This document shows, in pieces, positions 38,605 to 43,548 of a stretch of 43,548 nucleotides of DNA. Source of the DNA: Streptomyces purpureus. GTDB lineage: Bacteria; Actinomycetota; Actinomycetes; Streptomycetales; Streptomycetaceae. The notes below the pieces were generated by a model. The model worked only from the letters and a program-made list of their open reading frames with translations. It made no database searches and had not been told where the DNA came from. Where the stretch lies: contig NZ_BMQQ01000007.1 of NCBI RefSeq assembly GCF_014648195.1, positions 205,957-249,504 of the forward strand, written 5' to 3'. The translations under genes were made by a program, and so were the position numbers. The first letter of the stretch is position 1. Each line of letters opens with the position of its first letter.

Positions 38605-38632
38605 ACAGTACGACGAGCGAGGCCGGAATCAA
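38605..38632 (-). promoter_or_regulatory. Putative leaderless promoter of yhfZ
   Basis: Read on the minus strand, TTGATT (38632-38627) and TACTGT (38610-38605) are spaced by 16 bases. Transcription would begin at or within a base or two of the GTG start at 38598. No ribosome-binding site precedes the GTG, in agreement. Confidence 0.45.
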
Positions 38633-38667
38633 CAAGATCGATTCGTCTGTACGGGCATGACGCTACG

Positions 38668-39957
38668 TCATATGCCGGGCCTCGCCCCGGGAATGTGACC
38701 GGCACCGACACCGGTGCCGGAGCCGGCGCCACCTGAGCGGTTCACGTCCGTCTCCGTGCCGTCGCCCGTTCCGCCCGGAGCCACCCCGCCCCGTACCCCC
38801 GCCGCCGCGACCACCGCGAAGGCCACGGCCACGAACGCCCCGGCGGTCAGGACCGTCGCCGACCAGCCGTACGCCCCGTACAGCCAGGTCGCCGTCAGCG
38901 TGCCCAGCGCGCCGCCGCCGAACGACGCCAGCATGAAGAGGGTGTTCACACGGGCGGCGATGGCGTCGCCGAGCGCGAACACCCGGGCCTGGTTGGCGAC
39001 TTGACTGCCGCTCGTGCCCAGGACCAGCAGATTGGCGCCGAGGGCGAGCGCGACGGCCGAGTCCCCCCACGCCCCGAGCACGACGAACGCCACCGCGACG
39101 CAGCCGAGCGACCAGCCGCACACCACGCGCGGCCCGTACCGGTCGGTGAACCGTCCGGCCCCCGCCGACAGCAGCGCCCCGGGGAGCGTCAGCAGACCGA
39201 AGAGACCGGCGAAGGCCGCCCCGAGCTCCAGCGGCGGCGCCGCCAGATGGAAGGGGAGCGTCGCCCAGAAGACGCTGAACGCGGCGAAGACGGCCGCTCC
39301 GCCCGCAGCCGCGAGCCGCACCTCACGGTGAGCGGCCAGGAGCCGGGGCAGCGTGCCGAGCAGTCGGCCGTACGGGAGCCGGGCGCCACGCCGGCCGGCG
39401 TGGCGAGGCAGCCGGCGCGGCAGCACGAACAGCAGAGCGGCCGTCGCCACCGCGGCCACCACATAGGCCGTACGCCAGCTCCCGCTGAGGCCGAAGAGCG
39501 CGCCCGAGACGGAACGGGACGCGGTCGACCCGAGGGTCAGACCGAGCCCGATCAGCCCGACGACCTGACCCCGCCGCCCCGGCCCCGCCAGCGCGGCCCC
39601 GACGGGCGTGAGCACCTGCGGAAGGACCGTCGTCGTGGACAGGGCGAGGGTTGCCACGGCCAGCGTGAGTGCGTTCGGCGCGGCCGCCGCCACCAGCAGA
39701 CCGGCGCACGTGAGCGCCAGCAGGACGGTGGTCAGACGCCGAAGGTTCACGGTGTCGGCGAGGGGGACGAGCAGCAGGATGCCGAGGGCGTAGCCGATCT
39801 GCGCCGACGACGCGATGAACCCGGCCGTGTTCGCGGACACGTCCATGCCGCGGGCCACGGCCTCCAGGAGCGGCTGGGGGAAGTAGAGGTTGCCGACGGT
39901 CACGGCACCGGCGACGGCCAGCACCAGGACCGGCACGGGGGTGCGGGGAGCGGACAC
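38668..39957 (-). CDS. MFS transporter (drug-efflux type)
   Basis: About 429 residues from the GTG at 39957, which has a GGAGGA ribosome-binding site 9 bases upstream; an in-frame ATG at 40011 lacks one. Twelve hydrophobic helices are seen, with LVPLADTVNLRRLTTVLLAL in loop 2-3 and GNLYFPQPLLEAVARGM near the N-terminus, as in YgaY-like MFS proteins. The C-terminus is a Gly-rich tail. It is divergent from a LysR regulator, so efflux of a compound sensed by that regulator is likely. Confidence 0.9.
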   Translation of the reverse strand: MSAPRTPVPVLVLAVAGAVTVGNLYFPQPLLEAVARGMDVSANTAGFIASSAQIGYALGILLLVPLADTVNLRRLTTVLLALTCAGLLVAAAAPNALTLAVATLALSTTTVLPQVLTPVGAALAGPGRRGQVVGLIGLGLTLGSTASRSVSGALFGLSGSWRTAYVVAAVATAALLFVLPRRLPRHAGRRGARLPYGRLLGTLPRLLAAHREVRLAAAGGAAVFAAFSVFWATLPFHLAAPPLELGAAFAGLFGLLTLPGALLSAGAGRFTDRYGPRVVCGWSLGCVAVAFVVLGAWGDSAVALALGANLLVLGTSGSQVANQARVFALGDAIAARVNTLFMLASFGGGALGTLTATWLYGAYGWSATVLTAGAFVAVAFAVVAAAGVRGGVAPGGTGDGTETDVNRSGGAGSGTGVGAGHIPGARPGI

Positions 39958-40119
39958 GAGGGAGCTTCCTCCGGGGGAGAAAAGGGCCCGGGAGACCGGG
40001 GAGAGGGACATCCACCAGCCTCCGCGCGGCGACCCGCTCCATCAAGGCGCGACAATGGAACGGTCGTTTAGTCACGCTCAACGATGAGGGTGCGCCGAGC
40101 TGCCGTCGAACGGAGAGAC

Positions 40120-41025
40120 ATGCTGGAACGGATCGAACTGGAGGCGTTCCTCACCCTCGCCGAGGAACTCCACTTCGGCCGGACCGCCGAACGCCTCGGC
40201 GTCACCACCGGCCGTGTCAGCCAGACCGTCAAGAAGCTGGAACGCCGTTTCGGCACGCCCCTGTTCACCCGCACCAGCCGCACCGTCCGGCTGACCGCCG
40301 TGGGCACGCTCCTGCGCGACGACCTGCTGCCCGCGCACCGCCAGATCCTCGCGGCTCTCGAACGCGCCACCGCGGCGGGGCGGAGCGTGAAGGGCACACT
40401 GAGCCTCGGCTTCGCCACGCCATGGGGCGGAGAGCTGATGGCGCGCGCCGCCGACGCGTTCGCCGCCGACCACCCCTCGGCCGAGGTCCGCATCCAGGAG
40501 GTCCAGCTCGACAGCGGCCTCCGCCCCCTCCACGAGGGCGAGCTCGATCTCCATCTCACCGCCTTCCCCGTACGCGAACCCGGGCTCACCACCGGCCCCG
40601 TCCTCTACCGCGAACCCCGCGTCCTCCTCGTCCCCGCCGACCACCCGCTCGCCCGCCGCGGCTCGGTCGGGCTCGAAGACCTCGCCGGCGTCCCGATGGT
40701 GACCCCCACGGGCTCCGCCCCGCGCTACTGGCTCGACGCCCACTACCCCCGGCGTACGCCGTCGGGCCGTGCCATCGCGAAGGGCCCGGCCGCCGCCTCC
40801 TGGCAGGAGGTCCTCTCCCATGTCGGGGCGGGCCGCGGAGTCTCCCCGGGCGCGGCCGGCGGCGCCCGCTACCACCCGCGCCCCGGCATCACGTACGTCC
40901 CCTTCCATGACGCCCCGCCCATCGAGTACGGCCTGACCTGGCCGTCGGCCGCCGACAACGCCCTGCTGCGCGCCTTCGTGACGACGGTGCTGGAGACGGC
41001 GCAGCAGACGGCCCAGGCCCACTGA
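40120..41025 (+). CDS. LysR-family transcriptional regulator
   Basis: About 301 residues from the ATG at 40120, preceded by GGAGAG; the frame opens at 40084 without a good site. The winged HTH lies at about 1-60 (LEAFLTLAEELHFGRTAERL, GRVSQTVKKLERRFGTPLFT). The LysR substrate domain follows from about residue 90 (KGTLSLGFATPWGGELMARA). It should control the divergent MFS gene at 38668 and itself; the effector is unknown. Confidence 0.92.
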   Translation: MLERIELEAFLTLAEELHFGRTAERLGVTTGRVSQTVKKLERRFGTPLFTRTSRTVRLTAVGTLLRDDLLPAHRQILAALERATAAGRSVKGTLSLGFATPWGGELMARAADAFAADHPSAEVRIQEVQLDSGLRPLHEGELDLHLTAFPVREPGLTTGPVLYREPRVLLVPADHPLARRGSVGLEDLAGVPMVTPTGSAPRYWLDAHYPRRTPSGRAIAKGPAAASWQEVLSHVGAGRGVSPGAAGGARYHPRPGITYVPFHDAPPIEYGLTWPSAADNALLRAFVTTVLETAQQTAQAH

Positions 41026-41056
41026 GACGACCCGGTCTTCCTTCCCGCTCTTCGCC

Positions 41057-41085
41057 GCCGGCCGCCCTGCTATGGGGCGGCCGGC
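41057..41085. terminator. Bidirectional terminator between LysR and AfsA-like genes
   Basis: GCCGGCCGCCC (41057-41067) pairs perfectly with GGGCGGCCGGC (41075-41085) around a 7-base loop between two convergent stop codons. Confidence 0.85.
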
Positions 41086-41104
41086 TTCCCGCGTTTGCGG
41101 ACGC

Positions 41105-42172
41105 TCAACCCTCCAGCAGCGTCTGGGTGGTGAGGACGGCGCTGTATGCGGTGGCGTCGTTCTGTGTCGCGGTGAGGGTCGTGGTGTGTGTGCGGGGATC
41201 GAGAGGGCTGGTGAGGTCATCCGGTGTGGAGTGGGTGGTGATGATCGTGGGGGAGTCGTACTCGACATAGCGGTGGAAGTTGATCGTGAGGGACGTGGGG
41301 AGCTGGGGGTGGATGTGATGGGTCTGCGTGGCCTGACGGGTGGCCTCGATCAGCAGCATCCCCGGCGCGTGGTCGAGAGGGTGGTCGAAGAGGATCGGGT
41401 GGGTCGGGTCGATACGGAGTTGATGCTGATGGGGCTGGGGGGTTGCGGTGAGCGTGACGTCCTGGGGCAGGGTGCGGTGGATGATCCGCGGGTTGATCGG
41501 AGGGGTGGGCGGTGGGGCGGTGAGGGTCGTCTGGGTGGGGTTGGTACGGCCCTGACGCAGGCGGGTGTAGAGGCTCGGGTGGTGGCAGTGGTACCGCGTG
41601 TGAGCTGTGGCAAGGTGCACACCGTTGTGAGTGATCGTGAAGTGGATGGTCAGGGAGATGAGTTGACCGCGACGGCGCTTGATGTCGGTGCAGACGGCAG
41701 AAATGTGGATGTCGGCCGGGGTGTTGCTCTTCAGGAGGGCGTCGGGGTTGAGGGTGTAGTGGAGGTGTTCCCAGCCGAGCTTGTGGGACAGGGGCAGGTC
41801 ATAGGCGGTGTGGGCAATGAGGGGGAGGGACTGCCGCAGCGTTTCGCAGAGGATGAGGGGGTCGTGATGGTGGGGGTACGTGGAGTAGAAGGTGTGCTGG
41901 CGAGGCCACTGAGCCGTGAGGGCGTAAGTGTCGGGCGCCGTCGTACGGATCGAGGTGAGGAACACCTCGGAGTGCGCGAGCCGGTGGACGTACTCCCGGG
42001 GCACGGTGTGGGTGAGGGGGGTCGTGGGGCCGGCGGGTATCAGGCCGTCGGATATGGACGTGGCCGTGGGTATGTGCGTACGGCCCTCGGTGCCGTGATC
42101 GGCGTTGGGGCCACCGACGGGCATCGACATGCTGGTGGTGCTGGGTGCGGGCTCGTGCGTGGTTAACGTCAT
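41105..42172 (-). CDS. AfsA/ScbA-family gamma-butyrolactone biosynthesis protein (TTA at codon 3)
   Basis: Protein of 355 residues from the ATG at 42172; the longer frame to 42901 runs through the divergent receptor gene and is rejected. Two A-factor hotdog repeats are visible: an N-domain (TVPREYVHRLAHSEVFLTSI) and a C-domain with DHPLDHAPGMLLIEATRQA. AfsA condenses dihydroxyacetone phosphate with a beta-keto acyl chain to begin butyrolactone signal synthesis. It is divergent from the receptor-type regulator at 42395, the usual pairing. The third codon is TTA (42164-42166), so production of the signal should depend on bldA. Which named orthologue (scbA, barX and so on) cannot be decided. Confidence 0.93.
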   Translation of the reverse strand: MTLTTHEPAPSTTSMSMPVGGPNADHGTEGRTHIPTATSISDGLIPAGPTTPLTHTVPREYVHRLAHSEVFLTSIRTTAPDTYALTAQWPRQHTFYSTYPHHHDPLILCETLRQSLPLIAHTAYDLPLSHKLGWEHLHYTLNPDALLKSNTPADIHISAVCTDIKRRRGQLISLTIHFTITHNGVHLATAHTRYHCHHPSLYTRLRQGRTNPTQTTLTAPPPTPPINPRIIHRTLPQDVTLTATPQPHQHQLRIDPTHPILFDHPLDHAPGMLLIEATRQATQTHHIHPQLPTSLTINFHRYVEYDSPTIITTHSTPDDLTSPLDPRTHTTTLTATQNDATAYSAVLTTQTLLEG

Positions 42173-42249
42173 GGGGTGCCTTCCTCTCATGGATGGTTGA
42201 GGGGGCGTGCCGCGGCGGACGCCGGACGGATCGATCGTCGGCCGCCTGC

Positions 42250-42278
42250 ATAAAATAGAGAGTGTTCTTTTTGTTTGT
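42250..42278. promoter_or_regulatory. AT-rich imperfect inverted repeat, candidate ARE for the butyrolactone receptor
   Basis: A sharply AT-rich tract in a GC-rich region, with an ATAAAATAGAGAG arm and a TTCTTTTTGTTTGT arm that are roughly complementary. It lies midway between the afsA-like and receptor genes. TAAAAT at 42251-42256 (plus) and its overlapping TATTTT (minus) could be the -10 boxes of both genes. Receptors of this family bind autoregulatory elements at such positions. Confidence 0.5.
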
Positions 42279-42394
42279 CGAGGGGGTACGGGTGGGCGTG
42301 TCACGGGGCGGGGTGGGGGCTGGTTGCGGGGGAAGGTGAACGATGCGTGTGTGGTTGGTGAGGTCTGAGCGTCTGTGTTGACTGAGGGGATCAG

Positions 42395-43036
42395 GTGGTG
42401 GCGGTGACGAGGGCGGAGCGGGTGCAGCAGGAGCGCGCGGTACGGACGCGGGAAGCGATTCTCCAGGCGGCCGCAGAGGTGTTCGACGAGTACGGCTTCG
42501 CGGGTGCCAGCATTACGAAGATCGCGGAGCGGGCCGGTTCGACGACCGGCGCGCTGTATTTCCATTTCAAGTCGAAGGAAGGAATCGCACTCGCGGTCAT
42601 GCGGGCGCAGCCGTCGACCATTGTTCCGCGGCTTTCTTCCGGGGGTCTGCAACGATTGGTGGACATCACGCTGGTGTGGTGCTGGCGGCTCCAACGCGAC
42701 CCGTTGCTGCGGGCGGGCGTACGGCTGGCCGTGGAGCAAGGGGCCTTCGGCCTGCAGGACGACACCTCGTTCCGCGAATGGGCGGGCATCATGGAGGAGT
42801 GCCTGACCGAGGCGCGCGCGGCGGGAGATCTCCTCGATTCCGTTGACGCGGGGGAGGTCGCGGAATTCGTCGTGGGCGCGTGTACGGGAACGCAGTTGCA
42901 TTCACAGCTGACCTCGGGCCGGACGGATTTGCCGGACCGGGTTCTGCGGATGTGGCGCTATCTGCTGCCGGGAATCGCGACGCCGGAGGCGCTGTCGGGA
43001 ATCAAGCTGGACCTGGCCCGCGGACGGGTGGAATGA
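42395..43036 (+). CDS. ScbR/ArpA-type gamma-butyrolactone receptor, TetR family
   Basis: About 213 residues from a GTG at 42395 or 42398, with TGAGGGGA just upstream. The TetR HTH spans about 12-60 (REAILQAAAEVFDEYGFAGA, TKIAERAGSTTGALYFHF, KSKEGIALAVM). The C-domain keeps the receptor-family phrases (DITLVWCWRLQRDPLLRAGV, RLAVEQGAFG, FREWAGIMEECLTEA). In this family, binding of a gamma-butyrolactone releases DNA. It is divergent from the AfsA-like gene and probably controls it. The stop is ATGA-coupled to a small ORF. Confidence 0.92.
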   Translation: MVAVTRAERVQQERAVRTREAILQAAAEVFDEYGFAGASITKIAERAGSTTGALYFHFKSKEGIALAVMRAQPSTIVPRLSSGGLQRLVDITLVWCWRLQRDPLLRAGVRLAVEQGAFGLQDDTSFREWAGIMEECLTEARAAGDLLDSVDAGEVAEFVVGACTGTQLHSQLTSGRTDLPDRVLRMWRYLLPGIATPEALSGIKLDLARGRVE

Positions 43037-43227
43037 CGACGTACCGGACGGAGCCGGCGCGGTCCGAACACGGCGGGAGCGGAGTGACGGCGGCCCGCCG
43101 GCCTCACCTGCCCGTGCCCGTCGACGCCCACGGTGGGCGCGGACCGGGGCCGGTCGGGCCTGGCAACAGGTCGACGTCCGAATGCCGCTGGTGCGCCACG
43201 CCACGGCTGGACATCCTGGCGGAATGA
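43033..43227 (+). CDS. Small 64-residue ORF coupled by ATGA on both sides
   Basis: The ATG overlaps the receptor stop (ATGA), and its own stop overlaps the ATG of the next gene (ATGA). Both junctions read GGAATGAC. The product is basic and Gly/Pro-rich, ending in a possible metal-binding CRWCATPRLDILAE. No family is recognised. The double coupling argues that it is translated, but the composition is also compatible with a chance ORF in GC-rich DNA. Confidence 0.45.
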   Translation: MTTYRTEPARSEHGGSGVTAARRPHLPVPVDAHGGRGPGPVGPGNRSTSECRWCATPRLDILAE

Positions 43228-43439
43228 CCACTTCTCCTACGTCGGATTCGTCGACGGCCGTCCTCACCGGCATGTACGCAGCTGAAGCGGAGTACTTGTC
43301 GGCAGGCGGCCCGGGCGCGGCCCCCTTCGCGCTACCCGCTCCCTTCTTCGCACCCGACGTCGTACTGCATCAGGCCGACGGGCTGCCCTACGGCGGCACT
43401 TCGCCCCCCCGGCCTCGCCCGGAGAGTCCCCACCCCTAA
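43224..43439 (+). pseudogene. Truncated NTF2/SnoaL-like gene
   Basis: The 71-codon frame begins like a nuclear transport factor 2 (SnoaL-like) protein: LTGMYAAEAEYLSAGGPG, APFFAPDVVLHQADGLPYGG. Such proteins are 120-150 residues, but here the homology stops at about 43400 and the frame closes after a low-complexity SPPRPRPESPHP tail. The remainder has probably been lost, perhaps by the insertion or rearrangement whose edge appears just downstream. It is ATGA-coupled to the small ORF and the butyrolactone receptor. Family assignment is from memory of similar proteins. Confidence 0.6.
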
Positions 43440-43472
43440 CTCCCTGCCCGCCTGAGGAAATCCGGGTGCCAC

Positions 43473-43548
43473 CTAGTAGTGCTTTGTTAGCGGGTCTTGT
43501 CACATTGGGTGTTCGGTAGTTCGCTGGTTGTATGAGGGCTGGGGAGCT
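43473..43548. mobile_element. Possible left end of an insertion sequence (runs off window)
   Basis: After the broken NTF2-like gene the sequence becomes clearly less GC-rich (TAGTAGTGCTTTGTTAGCGG and following). It ends in ATGAGGGCTGGGGAGCT, whose translation MRAGEL fits the start of a Streptomyces IS701-type transposase. The inverted repeat cannot be confirmed because the other end is not in the window, so the boundary is approximate. Confidence 0.35.
43532..43548 (+). CDS. Possible first codons of a transposase (partial)
   Basis: Only 17 bases remain from the ATG at 43532 to the window end (MRAGEL). The match to IS701-family N-termini is from memory and very short. Confidence 0.25.

Noticed and set aside
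41105..42901. 598-codon reading of the AfsA-like gene starting at 42901
   Set aside because: The first 243 codons run antisense through the receptor gene; AfsA proteins are about 300-355 residues and start at MTLTTH.

Overview
The window is high-GC actinobacterial DNA, almost certainly from a Streptomyces. The evidence is a geosmin synthase, an AfsA-type gamma-butyrolactone synthase beside a receptor-type TetR regulator, an NsdA-like developmental regulator, an LAxTG-anchored surface protein, and TTA leucine codons confined to a few genes. Functions come from reading the translated sequence; no database search was possible.

Layout. 1-16 kb: the 5' part of geoA, a class IV aminotransferase, a secreted amidase, an APH-type kinase-like protein, an NsdA-like TPR regulator, a PAS-PP2C (SpoIIE-type) phosphatase, two poorly known proteins, a large wall-anchored protein, and small housekeeping-type genes (YdeI, GNAT, LysE, SPW). 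16.4-25.6 kb: an MFS transporter, then a Rieske ferredoxin divergent from an IclR regulator, followed by a tight four-gene operon. That operon encodes a dimethylglycine dehydrogenase-like flavoprotein, a sarcosine oxidase, a glycine-betaine-monooxygenase-like Rieske oxygenase and an APC permease. Together these look like uptake and stepwise demethylation of betaine to glycine.

25.6-33.4 kb (minus strand) is the most unusual part. It is a compact five-gene cluster: a class III nucleotide-cyclase-like protein, a 1286-residue TPR-CHAT protease, a small single-span membrane protein, an ECF-like sigma factor, and an IclR regulator fused to an N-terminal Sel1/TPR-like region. Three of the four junctions are short overlaps. 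It reads as a signal-protease-transcription circuit, and I do not recognise it as a described system.

33.5-38.6 kb: a PlsC acyltransferase and a yhf-type cluster (yhfZ, PRD/yhfY, yhfU, yhfT, php) resembling the enterobacterial yhf operon but without yhfS, yhfW and yhfX. 38.7-41 kb: a divergent MFS/LysR pair. 41.1-43.5 kb: an AfsA homologue divergent from an ScbR/ArpA-like receptor. The receptor is coupled by ATGA to a 64-codon ORF, which is coupled by ATGA to an NTF2/SnoaL-like gene that breaks off; what follows may be the end of an insertion sequence.

Six genes carry an in-frame TTA codon (APH-like, PP2C, first MFS, dimethylglycine dehydrogenase-like, Rieske oxygenase, AfsA-like). This predicts dependence on the bldA tRNA and ties much of the window to development. 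No tRNA, rRNA or CRISPR array was seen. All gene-free gaps are shorter than 300 bases.
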